From NCBI GenBank assembly GCA_031292555.1, contig JARLGV010000017.1:1-64000 (forward strand): DNA of 64,000 nucleotides. The letters run 5' to 3'. Source of the stretch: Fimbriimonas sp. Lineage in GTDB: Bacteria; Armatimonadota; Fimbriimonadia; Fimbriimonadales; Fimbriimonadaceae. A program made the translations under genes and the position numbers. This document shows positions 8,774 through 17,232 of this stretch, one piece after another. How positions within the stretch are numbered: position 1 is the first letter of the stretch; each line of letters begins with the position of its first letter. The notes below the pieces were generated by a model that ran no database searches, had not been told where the DNA came from, and saw nothing but the letters and a program-made list of their open reading frames with translations.

Positions 8774-9727
8774 CTATGGTTGGCTGGTGGACCACATGTT
8801 GGCATTGGGCGACACGTAGGTGGCATCGAACGGCAACGTCTTGACGTGTCCGTCGATGAACGCGAAGGGGTGGCCACCTGGATACCGGGGGTGTTCGGGC
8901 GGGAAGTTGCCGTAGTCGTCTCCCGTCGGCAAGTACCATCCGGCTGAAGCGGCGACGCCAGCCGCGGCAGCGGGGATGGTGCAGCAGCGACCCTCGATGC
9001 TTTGATATTCAAAGATGCATGCCGGGTCGTTTGGGAACCTCTCGCATGGCGGCGAAGCCAGCCCATTGGCCCAGTAGTAAGTGTCGGTAGGGTTGCTGGC
9101 GTAGCTCCACGGATTCAAGCAGACATCGAAGTAATCGCTCGTCCAAAATGGGTTGCCAGGATCGTTTACGGGCAATGGGTTCGGCTCGCACGAGGGGGAC
9201 CCGCTCCCACCGTTGTTCAAGCACTCGTAGTCCCGCCAGTGCTCGACGTGCAGAGTCATGAACACCGTATTTGAGGGCTGAGTAACCTCCGCCTCAGATC
9301 GGGAGACTCCGGTGATCAGTCCGTTGTTCCGCATCGAACCCCACATCGCCGAATCCGATTTGTCCGGGTCAGCAGGGTCCCACCAGACGCTGGAGCGATC
9401 GCCGGCTCGGTCCATCGAATCGACGCCGCCCTTTCCATTGCCGATGTAGGCATCGAGCGACTGCTCGTAGTAGCCCGTCGACCACCAACTGATATAGCCG
9501 GGCATCCCAGGCGCGTCCGAGGTCTGGGTCCGGGCATAACGCCCGTCGTAGTCTCCGCTGTACATCACCATCGCGGTCGCAATCTGGCGGAAATTGCTCA
9601 GGCACATCGTCTTCTTGGCTGCCAGCTTCGCTTGGGCGAAGACGGGAAACAATATCGCCGCCAAGATCGCGACGATAGCGATGACGACCAGGAGTTCGAT
9701 GAGTGTAAATGCGTGCCTAGCTTTCAT
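8774..9727 (-). CDS. Pseudopilin with N-terminal methylation motif, H-X9-DG type C-terminus
   Basis: The 317-residue protein begins MKARHA then [18 protein letters not shown], the prepilin-peptidase site and hydrophobic helix of type IV pilins and pseudopilins. Cleavage is expected between A6 and F7, and E11 is the conserved Glu at mature position 5. After [14 protein letters not shown] the globular part carries several Cys residues. It ends in FAFIDGHVK, the DGH tail seen in the large pseudopilin families of Planctomycetes and Armatimonadota. No pilus genes are adjacent; GspF/PilC-type genes lie far away at 61-64 kb. The gene stands alone between the two repeat copies. TATCCT 8-13 nt upstream of the ATG may be its -10. 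Confidence 0.9.
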   Translation of the reverse strand: MKARHAFTLIELLVVIAIVAILAAILFPVFAQAKLAAKKTMCLSNFRQIATAMVMYSGDYDGRYARTQTSDAPGMPGYISWWSTGYYEQSLDAYIGNGKGGVDSMDRAGDRSSVWWDPADPDKSDSAMWGSMRNNGLITGVSRSEAEVTQPSNTVFMTLHVEHWRDYECLNNGGSGSPSCEPNPLPVNDPGNPFWTSDYFDVCLNPWSYASNPTDTYYWANGLASPPCERFPNDPACIFEYQSIEGRCCTIPAAAAGVAASAGWYLPTGDDYGNFPPEHPRYPGGHPFAFIDGHVKTLPFDATYVSPNANMWSTSQP

Positions 9728-9833
9728 GATCTGTTAGGATAACACGATTTGTAACCTAGGCTATATTTCTTATTCTAAGATGCTTTTTATGGCGCGGGAT
9801 GCATCTGACAAATACCTCAAGGTCAACCGGGCC

Positions 9834-10124
9834 CGCGGAATTCAATCCGCCAAAGGAAGGTGGACTTGGTCCGCCTCAAGAGACGGCCTCAGGTCTGCCC
9901 GAACCGTTCGTCACGATCTCGATCCACGGCCGCATTGCTCTCTCTCGCCACCAAGGAACCCGCCATTTACCAGGCACTGCACGAGTTGACTGTCATCTCG
10001 TGATGCCTCACGACACACGCACCACAGGCCGAAGCCGAAATGAGGCCCATGGCTGCGGACGGGGGCGAATGGGATTCCGGAACGGGCTGAAGCCCGGGAC
10101 ACTTGGGCGGACTAAAGTCCGCGC
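9834..10124. repeat. Palindrome-rich repeat, copy 2 (right of the pseudopilin gene)
   Basis: It contains GCGGAATTCAATCCGC (9835-9850), AGGTGGACTTGGTCCGCCT (9858-9876), then about 200 nt of dissimilar sequence, then CGGGCTGAAGCCCG (10083-10096), the shared GGGACACTTGGG and a perfect stem GCGGACT-AA-AGTCCGC (10107-10122). These match copy 1 with a few changes, most of which keep base pairing. It fills most of the 412-nt gap 9728-10139, where I see no gene. Confidence 0.8.
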
Positions 10125-10139
10125 TCCTTGAGGACGGGG

Positions 10140-10940
10140 ATGAAATATACTTTCGACATGATCGGTGTGTTGGCGGCGGTTTGCCTTGCCAGTCCGGCTT
10201 CGGGGACGTGGCGACTGAATGACGGTTCGAATGTTTCGGTTTTCCTCGTCCGGCCCGCCCAAGGGGTGGCATGGAGGCCAAACGGAGCTTTGGTACCCGC
10301 CCGATCGATCCAGAACGACCTCCCGCACGTCCTCCCGAGGTCATCGATCGGAACGATGCTGGTTGCGGTGATCGAGCCTCCCCGCATCGACGGCTTTGCG
10401 CCGACTATCCAGTTCAAACTTCAGCCGAGCCACAAACTAGGGCAGTCTTCGTCGGCCCCAATGGGCCAGTTCTCTTCAATCGGGCAGGACGGCAGGTCGT
10501 TCGTTTGCGCCAACTTCTCGCTCGACCCGGAGACCCCCATCCAGCCGATTTCGGTCGGCATTGCGTCCGGCAGTTGGCAGAAGCTGGGTTCGGTGGAGTA
10601 CGGGACCTCCCAATCCGGTCGCCCAACATGGGGCCGCCATGGAATCCACTTCGATCTGGACGTCCAAGACAATAAGCAGCTACCCACAAGAACCAAGGCA
10701 AAACGCCCTGAGACCGTCATGACCATGCAGATCCCCAGGGGGCTTCGTGGCCAGGACGTCCGGTTGGTGGCCATCGACAAATCAGGGCGCACCTACCTTC
10801 CGGGGGCAGTTTCGCAGCCCGACCTCTCGCATACTCAGTTCACCTGCGAGGGCGATTGGCGAAACATCGCCCGCGTCGAACTGCAGACCCGCCGCTTCGA
10901 ATGGGTCGAGATAAAGCAGGCTCACCTCCGTCCCAACTAA
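10140..10940 (+). CDS. Secreted protein of unknown function
   Basis: The 266-residue protein has a signal peptide (MKYTFDMIGVLAAVCLASPASG, cleavage near residue 22). The rest is soluble and beta-rich with no motif I recognise. The ATG at 10140 has GAGGA at 10130-10134; an in-frame TTG at 10128 is less likely. The Shine-Dalgarno site sits directly at the end of the repeat block, so the repeat edge forms part of this gene's leader. Its 3' end overlaps the converging membrane-protein gene by 4 nt. Confidence 0.7.
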   Translation: MKYTFDMIGVLAAVCLASPASGTWRLNDGSNVSVFLVRPAQGVAWRPNGALVPARSIQNDLPHVLPRSSIGTMLVAVIEPPRIDGFAPTIQFKLQPSHKLGQSSSAPMGQFSSIGQDGRSFVCANFSLDPETPIQPISVGIASGSWQKLGSVEYGTSQSGRPTWGRHGIHFDLDVQDNKQLPTRTKAKRPETVMTMQIPRGLRGQDVRLVAIDKSGRTYLPGAVSQPDLSHTQFTCEGDWRNIARVELQTRRFEWVEIKQAHLRPN

Positions 10941-12160
10941 CGGAACAGGGCGTGCCAGAGCGGTCGTAGCCAGTCGTCGATCAGGAACATCAGCCGATCG
11001 AGGAGAAAGCTCATGCGCGTCATGACCGTATTTCCGAAGAATGCGCCGAAACCGATCATCAGCATCCACCGACCGAAGGTTGCGGCGGCAACTGGAATTG
11101 GTCCCCGTCGCTTGAAGCTGAAGAAGAAGTAGCTCATCACTCCCACCAGCGTAAGAACAAACACCCAGTTGTCGAAATAGTCGCCGAACGTGAGCTTCGC
11201 TTGGGGAACGGGAAGCTCCCACAACTCCGAACGATGCCTTCCCACGACCATCGCGACACCATCGAACGATTGGAGACACACGACCGGTTCGGCGAAAGCC
11301 CGATTCCAAAGCTCATCGTTCTTCCGAACCCCCTCGGCGACTCCGTTCCGAAGGGCCACTCCACGTATCAGGTTGCCTTTCGCGATCAAGTCGACGCCGT
11401 GGATGTACTGCGGCTGCCGGTAAACGGCCTGGGCTTCCAGAGCCACGGCGGGCGGTTCCGTGGCCGTAGATCGACGGTTCGCGACGATCGCGCCGGACGA
11501 CGGGTCCAATTCGAGAACGTTCGTTCCAGCCGGCACGTCGATGAACTGACCGCTAACCACGGGCGATCCGCTTGCGGGAGATGGAAGGGTGGTTCGCCAC
11601 AATTCCACTCCGCCCATGACCTCTTGGGCAACTGCCTGGCGACCGGTCACGAACACCGCGAGTGAGCCGTCAACGAGGGGCGCGAAGTCGGAACCGGCCA
11701 GCCGCAATGCCGTTTTCGGCTGCATTCGGACGACCGAGGGAGCAAGTGGCTTGAACGAGTCGAGAAGCTGGGGAAGGTTCTGCCCGAACTGACTCTTAAA
11801 CGTTAAGCCGGCTCCGATGCCGATGGTGATGCCAATCGCGATCTTGCTGAAGGGCGCGTACTTTCGGCTCAACTGAAGGTAGAACATCGCCCCCAGCACC
11901 CCGACGAGGAGCCAAAGAACACCCCAAGGCGATCCCTTGCCGCCAAACAGGGCGTCGAAACCGTCCAACATCGGCAGCCACCACTGTGGGTAGAGCACGT
12001 CGCGCCACTGGATGACTGCCTGGTACCCGAGGTTGACGCCGATGAAGATCTGCATCATGACCCGGTATAGGGCGTTGTCCTTGTAGAGGTATGTGTAGAC
12101 GGCGAGCACGCAGAACGCGCTGATCCATATCGGCCAGTTTGCCGCCCAGTAGCCGCTCAC
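10937..12160 (-). CDS. Membrane protein of unknown function, gene 4 of the DUF6754 cassette
   Basis: The 407-residue protein has about four N-terminal membrane helices (residues 5-120). An extracytoplasmic beta-rich domain follows (about 125-320) with GTNVLELDPSSGAIVA and HGVDLIAKGN, recalling single PQQ-like blades. Two or three C-terminal helices (about 325-385) end in an amphipathic tail. It overlaps the preceding gene by 4 nt (ATGA), so the two are coupled. I cannot assign a family. The topology matches that of gene 2 in the cassette in general plan (helices on either side of an extracytoplasmic domain), which suggests they form one complex; this is inference. Confidence 0.72.
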   Translation of the reverse strand: MSGYWAANWPIWISAFCVLAVYTYLYKDNALYRVMMQIFIGVNLGYQAVIQWRDVLYPQWWLPMLDGFDALFGGKGSPWGVLWLLVGVLGAMFYLQLSRKYAPFSKIAIGITIGIGAGLTFKSQFGQNLPQLLDSFKPLAPSVVRMQPKTALRLAGSDFAPLVDGSLAVFVTGRQAVAQEVMGGVELWRTTLPSPASGSPVVSGQFIDVPAGTNVLELDPSSGAIVANRRSTATEPPAVALEAQAVYRQPQYIHGVDLIAKGNLIRGVALRNGVAEGVRKNDELWNRAFAEPVVCLQSFDGVAMVVGRHRSELWELPVPQAKLTFGDYFDNWVFVLTLVGVMSYFFFSFKRRGPIPVAAATFGRWMLMIGFGAFFGNTVMTRMSFLLDRLMFLIDDWLRPLWHALFR

Positions 12161-13047
12161 CGGTTATCCTCCGCTGCCTTTTGGCGGCGACGAGCGGCCA
12201 TGCCGATGTTTCCTGCGACGATGAAGGCGATGATGACCAGGTGACCGAACGCAAGCGGCACTATAAGCTTGTTGCCGCGCAGATCCCGATCGTCGAACCG
12301 CTTTCCATAGGTATCACGCAGCAACTCCTCATACTCGGCTGCCCCCCGTGTCCCAACCATCAACCCCTTTAGCTGTCCACTCGAAACATAGGAGTAAAAC
12401 GTAGGCGAGACGATGCCCGCACAGGCAAACACGACGGGAAGATTGCCGGTGGGATCCAAGAAAACGACCCAGTTCAAGTCCGGCTGGTAGTCGACCGCCC
12501 AGAGGCAGTAGAAATCGCGGACGGTCCGGACCTGCTTCATTAGGGGGAGCTTCGCGTAATCCTCGGTCGACGTGTGCTGGAAATCGGTCTGGAAAACCGT
12601 CTTGACGCTGCGGCCGATCGCACCCATCGTGAGCGGTGCGCCACGGGTAAGGCCGAGGTTGACCCAGTCTCGTCCGTACACTTTGCCATACCGTTTGGCT
12701 TCCCGCTGATTGATGATTTCGGCCATCTGCGGCGCCATAGGGTCGGCATCGACGGCAAAGACGACGAACGGGATGTTGCTAAGCATGCAGTGAGCGACGA
12801 CCGCCTCGTACTGCGGCCAATTCTCCCCTTGCGAGCCAGATACCCAACTGCTGGAGATCGCGATCACCTTGCCGGGAGGACACTTGGAGGTCACGTCGAA
12901 CGCGCTTCGCGTCTCCTTCCAAATGTGCAGGGGCAGTCGAATCGGAACGAGAAACGGAATCGCGCATGCCACGAACAGAAACAAGTAGATCGTCCGACGG
13001 GGGATGACCTCGAGTCTCGCCAGGGACTTCAACGTTCGATCAGTCAC
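12157..13047 (-). CDS. Membrane-anchored protein of unknown function, gene 3 of the DUF6754 cassette
   Basis: The 296-residue protein has a membrane helix at about residues 18-38 and a second at about 262-284. The domain between them has an alpha/beta pattern with conserved-looking stretches KVIAISSSWVSGSQGENWPQY, PFVVFAVDADP and YQPDLNWVVFLDP. The fold may be Rossmann-like, similar in type to the DUF6754 protein encoded first in the operon. It overlaps both neighbours (8 nt upstream, 4 nt downstream). No family name can be given. Confidence 0.7.
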   Translation of the reverse strand: MTDRTLKSLARLEVIPRRTIYLFLFVACAIPFLVPIRLPLHIWKETRSAFDVTSKCPPGKVIAISSSWVSGSQGENWPQYEAVVAHCMLSNIPFVVFAVDADPMAPQMAEIINQREAKRYGKVYGRDWVNLGLTRGAPLTMGAIGRSVKTVFQTDFQHTSTEDYAKLPLMKQVRTVRDFYCLWAVDYQPDLNWVVFLDPTGNLPVVFACAGIVSPTFYSYVSSGQLKGLMVGTRGAAEYEELLRDTYGKRFDDRDLRGNKLIVPLAFGHLVIIAFIVAGNIGMAARRRQKAAEDNR

Positions 13048-14263
13048 CGGCCATTCTCTCCATGCTGAGCCAGTAACGCAGCGCGGTCGCGAATGCGCCC
13101 ATCATCACGCCGAAAACGAGTCCCCGAAACACGCCGGTGTTTGGCACCCGTAGGATCCACGCTGCGATATTCGGAAGCCAAAACGAGCTGTACCGTTCAC
13201 CCATCCAACTCGTGAGATAAGAGCCGAAGGGAGTCTGTCCGATCATCACGATCAGTGCCGAAACCATCATGAGCGCCGCCTCGCCGGTTCGAACGCGAAA
13301 CACCCGGTAGGCTGCCGTGGCCATGTAGAAGGCAAGCAGACTGAACACGGTCGACGTCACCGAGGCGATGATCTGGACCACCACGAAATCGCTGAACGCG
13401 CGAGCCTTCGTTCCCGGGTCGTCGTACTTTCCAATCCCCGCCGCCACCCCAAGGATGACGGCCCCGAAGAAGAACGCGGAAAGATACCAACCGCTCCTCC
13501 GTTTGACGAGCGTCTGCCCGTTGACCATCCCGAGGCTGAACAGGCCGATGCCGAAAGCCATCGTCGTGATCACGAGGTTGAACTGAGCGGCGGCGTCCCG
13601 ATTGTCGGCAAAGTAGGTGTTCGGCCCGATTTGCACGGTGTCGCCGGGGCGAACGCCGTCGAGTTGTATCTCCGTGCCCGCGCCGTATCGCGAGAGCTTC
13701 ATGACAACGGATTGGCGCCCGAGCTTTAGGGTGGCCCGTCTACCATTCTCGATCAATTCGATCGAACCTGGATCCGTAGTGAGAACCTTCGCGTCCCGTT
13801 GCTCGAACTGGAGCGTCTGTCCGGCAGTCGCCGACCGGACCCTTCGACCGGTTGCGGGGTCGTAGAGGGCGAAGCTGCCTGAACCCGGCTCGACCTGGAT
13901 CGTAGCACCTGACTGAGTCAGGATCGTCGGGCCGTTCACTGCCTTGACCTCGAAAGGCCCCCTTCGCATCGTGACGACGGAACCCGGTCCGATCTGGCGA
14001 AGCGTGGTCGGCACGAGCTTGATTTGGCCCATGACGTCGCGCTGAGCGACGAGAATCTGCGGCCTCAAAGGATCGTCTTTGGCCACTAGGTAGGTAGCGG
14101 GCCTGTTGGACGGCACTTCGACCGTGAAACTTGCGGGGGACGTCGTAAGTGCGACCCCACGCGTCGAGAGTCCGGGAAGCGTGGGCGGAACGACGAAATC
14201 GAGGATAAAGTACAGTCCGGCGACGAATGTGACGGCGATCGTGACTGTCCGGGGGCTCTTCAT
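13040..14263 (-). CDS. Membrane protein of unknown function, gene 2 of the DUF6754 cassette
   Basis: The 407-residue protein has an N-terminal signal anchor (about residues 7-27), then an extracytoplasmic beta-rich domain of about 200 residues made of short hairpins (MRRGPFEVKAVNGPTIL, GATIQVEPGSGSFALYDP). Six or so membrane helices fill residues 230-400. It starts 3 nt after the DUF6754 gene and overlaps the next gene by 8 nt. I recognise no named domain. Confidence 0.72.
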   Translation of the reverse strand: MKSPRTVTIAVTFVAGLYFILDFVVPPTLPGLSTRGVALTTSPASFTVEVPSNRPATYLVAKDDPLRPQILVAQRDVMGQIKLVPTTLRQIGPGSVVTMRRGPFEVKAVNGPTILTQSGATIQVEPGSGSFALYDPATGRRVRSATAGQTLQFEQRDAKVLTTDPGSIELIENGRRATLKLGRQSVVMKLSRYGAGTEIQLDGVRPGDTVQIGPNTYFADNRDAAAQFNLVITTMAFGIGLFSLGMVNGQTLVKRRSGWYLSAFFFGAVILGVAAGIGKYDDPGTKARAFSDFVVVQIIASVTSTVFSLLAFYMATAAYRVFRVRTGEAALMMVSALIVMIGQTPFGSYLTSWMGERYSSFWLPNIAAWILRVPNTGVFRGLVFGVMMGAFATALRYWLSMERMAGD

Positions 14264-14266
14264 AAT

Positions 14267-15016
14267 CTAGAAGCTAAAGAGTCTCTCGTAGCCGTTGAAG
14301 GGATTTCCGGTGCCGTAGATCGTGGCGAGAACGACGCCGATGCCGAGGAGGGATAGGAGCAGGAGTTTCCCGAAATCTTGACCCGCTACGCTTCCCATCA
14401 TCACAGGCTCGCGACTGAGATAGGATGAACATGCGAACAACTCCTCGACCATGACTACATAGTCGCACGACGCGATGAAGAATGGAACCTGGTAGTAATC
14501 GGCGGTTGCCGCGATCTGCATGCAGCCGGCAATCTTGCCGCCCTCCGATATGAGCAACGAAGTGTAGTCGTACGAACCGAACAGGAAGACGCTTGCCACA
14601 CGCCGATCCACCATGAGAGCGGAGGCGCCGAGTGCGGCAAGGTCGTTCTGCGTCGAGATAAAGCGCACTTCACTGACATGCATCATGTCAGGCCTGCCCG
14701 CCGAATCGAACGCGGAGCGCAGGACGTCCTCGCAGATCGCCACCATGACCGGCTTGCAGGTGGTGACGATAATCGGAGTGCTGAACTGGGCGCATTTCTT
14801 GGCGACGTGGCCGAGAACGCCCAGGGCGGCCAAGGTCTGGATGTTCGTGAAGTCCTCGATTCCGGGGTTGAAGAGAATCGGGGTCCCCAGTTCGGCCGCT
14901 CGCCCGATCGCCTCATCGATCGCCTTGAGACCGGCGATCGGACGAATATACACCCGATCCGGGTGGCGCTTTGCCACCGAGATCTTCCAAAGCACCAGCC
15001 CAGAGAAGGCCAGCAT
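14267..15016 (-). CDS. DUF6754 family membrane-anchored protein, gene 1 of the cassette
   Basis: The conserved part starts at a membrane helix (LLLMLAFSGLVLW) and continues RPIAGLKAIDEAIGRAAELG, LAALGVLGHVAK, IIVTTCKPVMVAICEDVLR and a C-terminal helix (LLLLSLLGIGVVLATIYG). This matches DUF6754 as I recall it; its function is unknown. The frame is open to 15280, but that extension is Pro/Arg-rich translation of the G-rich heptamer array at 15082-15123 and should not be believed. The first good in-frame ATG is at 15016, which cuts into the helix. TTG at 15025 is an alternative. A TAAACT hexamer at 15060-15055 suggests a start near 15049, where the codon is ATC. The start is therefore unresolved. 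Confidence 0.7.
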   Translation of the reverse strand: MLAFSGLVLWKISVAKRHPDRVYIRPIAGLKAIDEAIGRAAELGTPILFNPGIEDFTNIQTLAALGVLGHVAKKCAQFSTPIIVTTCKPVMVAICEDVLRSAFDSAGRPDMMHVSEVRFISTQNDLAALGASALMVDRRVASVFLFGSYDYTSLLISEGGKIAGCMQIAATADYYQVPFFIASCDYVVMVEELFACSSYLSREPVMMGSVAGQDFGKLLLLSLLGIGVVLATIYGTGNPFNGYERLFSF

Positions 15017-15081
15017 CAGCAGCAAGATCTGTAGATTGGCGGTGTCGATGGCACAGTTTACATGGGCGCGTCGCGGGGTGG

Positions 15082-15123
15082 GGGATTCGGGGTTCAGGGT
15101 TCGGGGTGCGGGGTGCGGGTGCC
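15082..15123 (+). repeat. Degenerate heptamer array (six G-rich units)
   Basis: Six consecutive 7-nt units read GGGATTC, GGGGTTC, AGGGTTC, GGGGTGC, GGGGTGC, GGGTGCC. G-rich sequence without a strict period continues to about 15200. The array lies between the divergent DUF6754 and 15279 genes. A related array in the opposite orientation is at 19531-19588. Confidence 0.8.
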
Positions 15124-15278
15124 AGCAGTAGGGTTGAGGGGCGCAGGGAGCAGGTCGGAACGGTGCTGAGTGGATAGGGGGTTCTGAGTTGAATGGGGTT
15201 CGAGGCGCTGGCCAATCCGACCTTCTGCTCTCCCGAGGGGCTATCGGGGCGGGGCGTGGAATGCGGTAAACCCCGAAC

Positions 15279-16247
15279 ATGGATGCGATCGGACTGATTG
15301 TTGTGGCGGCGCTTGCCTCGCAGGCAAAACACCGGATCTTCGCCCCGAACAGCTTTTGGTACCGGCCGATTCCGGTGGACGCGCCGCTTCACCCCAGGTC
15401 GGCGGAATTCGTACGAGACTTCCTTCGTCAGAAGAAGGCGTACTACGGCACCGTCTCGATCAACACCGTCGCCTACGCCAGTCCCGTGTACGTCGCGGGA
15501 CCCCACGCCAAGACGTTCAAGGTCGCGGAGTGGGACGGCCAGAACAAGGGCCACTCCGACCCGGCGCTCCTCGCCCAATGGACGGCCGTTCCGATTCCCG
15601 ACTACGCCCAGGCGGCGGACGGAACGGACATGGAGATGACGATCTTCCAGCCTTCGACCGACACGATTTGGGAGTTCTGGCTTGCCAAGAAGGTCGATGG
15701 AATCTGGCAGGCTTGCTGGGGAGGCCAAATGCAGCACGTATCGAAGAGCAACGGCATATGGCCCCATCCGTACGGTACGACCGCGACCGGCCTTCCATTC
15801 CTCGGCGGACAGATCACCGCCGACGAACTTCGGCGCGGCGAGATCGATCACGTGATGGGGATCTCTTTGGTCGATCTGGAGAGTTCCGATGTCGTCTCCT
15901 GGCCCGCCAATCGTTCCGACGGATGGAATCCGAACCATGTACCGAACCGGCCCCCCGAAGGGCTGCGCTTCCGGCTCGACCCGCACCTCGACATCGACAA
16001 GCTTCACCTCAATCCAGCGGCGCGAACGATCGCCATGGCCGCCCAAAAGTATGGTTTCGTGATCTGGGACAAGTCAGGAGCGATAACCCTCCGCGCCGAG
16101 AACCCGAAGTCGTTCACTCTCGCCGGCAAAAAGGACCCGTATCCCGAACTCTTCCACGGATTGCCGGCCTGGCAAGTTCTGGAAGGAATCCCATGGGACC
16201 GTCTCCAGTTTCTTCCAATGAACTACGGCAAGCAATCGTTTGACTAG
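15279..16247 (+). CDS. Secreted protein of unknown function
   Basis: The 322-residue protein has a short signal peptide (MDAIGLIVVAALASQA). The mature part has aromatic, Asp- and Pro-rich blocks: PNSFWYRPIPVDAPLHP near the N-terminus, then IFQPSTDTIWEFWLAKK, WGGQMQHVSKSNGIWP, TATGLPFLGGQI and DELRRGEIDHVMGI. I recall the same set of blocks from uncharacterised secreted proteins of actinobacteria and cyanobacteria, often with carbohydrate-binding parts, but know no name or reaction. It is followed by an intrinsic terminator at 16297-16320. Confidence 0.75.
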   Translation: MDAIGLIVVAALASQAKHRIFAPNSFWYRPIPVDAPLHPRSAEFVRDFLRQKKAYYGTVSINTVAYASPVYVAGPHAKTFKVAEWDGQNKGHSDPALLAQWTAVPIPDYAQAADGTDMEMTIFQPSTDTIWEFWLAKKVDGIWQACWGGQMQHVSKSNGIWPHPYGTTATGLPFLGGQITADELRRGEIDHVMGISLVDLESSDVVSWPANRSDGWNPNHVPNRPPEGLRFRLDPHLDIDKLHLNPAARTIAMAAQKYGFVIWDKSGAITLRAENPKSFTLAGKKDPYPELFHGLPAWQVLEGIPWDRLQFLPMNYGKQSFD

Positions 16248-16296
16248 GCGACCCAATTCATTCTGGGTTTAGGAAGGTTGCGTATTCTCGTTCGAA

Positions 16297-16320
16297 CCCT
16301 CCCCATGGAGGGGTTTTCTT
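16297..16320 (+). terminator. Intrinsic terminator after the 15279-16247 gene
   Basis: CCCTCC (16297-16302) pairs with GGAGGG (16307-16312) around a CCAT loop, followed by GTTTTCTT. It separates the secreted protein gene from the ABC operon. Confidence 0.7.
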
Positions 16321-16338
16321 CGCTAAGATAGCTTGAAC

Positions 16339-17232
16339 ATGTCGAGAACGTCGCACCACAAGGCCAGGCAGTACCTCACCGGTTACCTGTTCATCGCTCC
16401 CTGGCTCATCGGCTTTCTCGTGTTTACGGTCTGGCCATTTTTCCAGAGCATCTACCTTTCTTTCACGCGGTACAACATCGTGTCGCCCGCCAAGTGGGTT
16501 GGCGTCTCCAACTATCGCATGCTCCTCACCCAGGACGAGCTGTTCTGGAAATCGGCGTGGGTGACGATCAAGTTCGCGCTCTTCTCGGTTCCGCTAGGCA
16601 TCGTTGCCGGTGTCTCGCTGGCACTGCTGCTCAACCTGAACGTCAAGGGGATCACGACGTTCCGAACAATCTTCTATTTGCCTTCGATCGTACCGACCGT
16701 CGCCACGTCCGTTCTGTTCATCTGGATTCTGAATCCGACGATCGGTCTTGTCAACCGAGTTTTGATGCTTGCCGGCATTCAAGGCCCGTCCTGGCTAAAT
16801 ACTGCGCCGTGGGCGTTCTATAGCCTGGTGATGATGTCGCTTTGGGGCGTCGGCGGAAGCATGATCATCTACCTGGCCGGTCTCAAGGACATACCCCAGC
16901 ACCTTTACGAAGCCGCGACGATCGATGGAGCAAACGCCTTCCGAAAGATGCGCCACATCACGCTGCCGATGATGACGCCGGTGATCTTCTTCAACCTCGT
17001 GATGGGAATCATCGGAACGTTCCAGTACTTCACCCAGGCCTACGTTATCGCTCCCTCCGGCGGCCCTGGCGACAGCACCTACTTCTACAGCCTCTACCTT
17101 TACAACCGGGCCTGGAAGTATCTGGACATGGGCTACGCGAGCGCCATGGCGTGGATGTTGTTCCTCCTGATCATCGTGTTGACCGGGCTCGTTTTCAAGA
17201 CGCAGAAGAGGTGGGTGCACTATGGAGGCTGA
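16339..17232 (+). CDS. ABC sugar transporter permease (CUT1, MalF/UgpA-like)
   Basis: The 297-residue protein has six predicted membrane helices and the binding-protein-dependent permease signature EAATIDGANAFRKMRHITLP (about residue 190 onward), the EAA loop that docks on the ATPase. The N-terminal block YLFIAPWLIGFLVFTVWPF is typical of CUT1 permeases. The ATG at 16339 has TAAGAT at 16324-16329. It overlaps the next gene by 11 nt. The operon is permease, binding protein, permease, with no ATPase gene; a shared MsmK/UgpC-type ATPase encoded elsewhere is probably used. The substrate is unknown. Confidence 0.93.
   Translation: MSRTSHHKARQYLTGYLFIAPWLIGFLVFTVWPFFQSIYLSFTRYNIVSPAKWVGVSNYRMLLTQDELFWKSAWVTIKFALFSVPLGIVAGVSLALLLNLNVKGITTFRTIFYLPSIVPTVATSVLFIWILNPTIGLVNRVLMLAGIQGPSWLNTAPWAFYSLVMMSLWGVGGSMIIYLAGLKDIPQHLYEAATIDGANAFRKMRHITLPMMTPVIFFNLVMGIIGTFQYFTQAYVIAPSGGPGDSTYFYSLYLYNRAWKYLDMGYASAMAWMLFLLIIVLTGLVFKTQKRWVHYGG

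Noticed and set aside
9780-10131. Short open frames in the gap right of the pseudopilin gene
   Set aside because: They lie in palindromic repeat DNA and have no support as genes.
15017-15280. N-terminal extension of the DUF6754 protein
   Set aside because: The extra residues are the translated heptamer array, low in complexity and unlike a signal peptide.
14913-16046. Minus-strand open frame of 377 codons spanning the G-rich array and the 15279 gene
   Set aside because: It overlaps a good plus-strand gene and translates repeat DNA into Pro/Arg/Thr-rich sequence.
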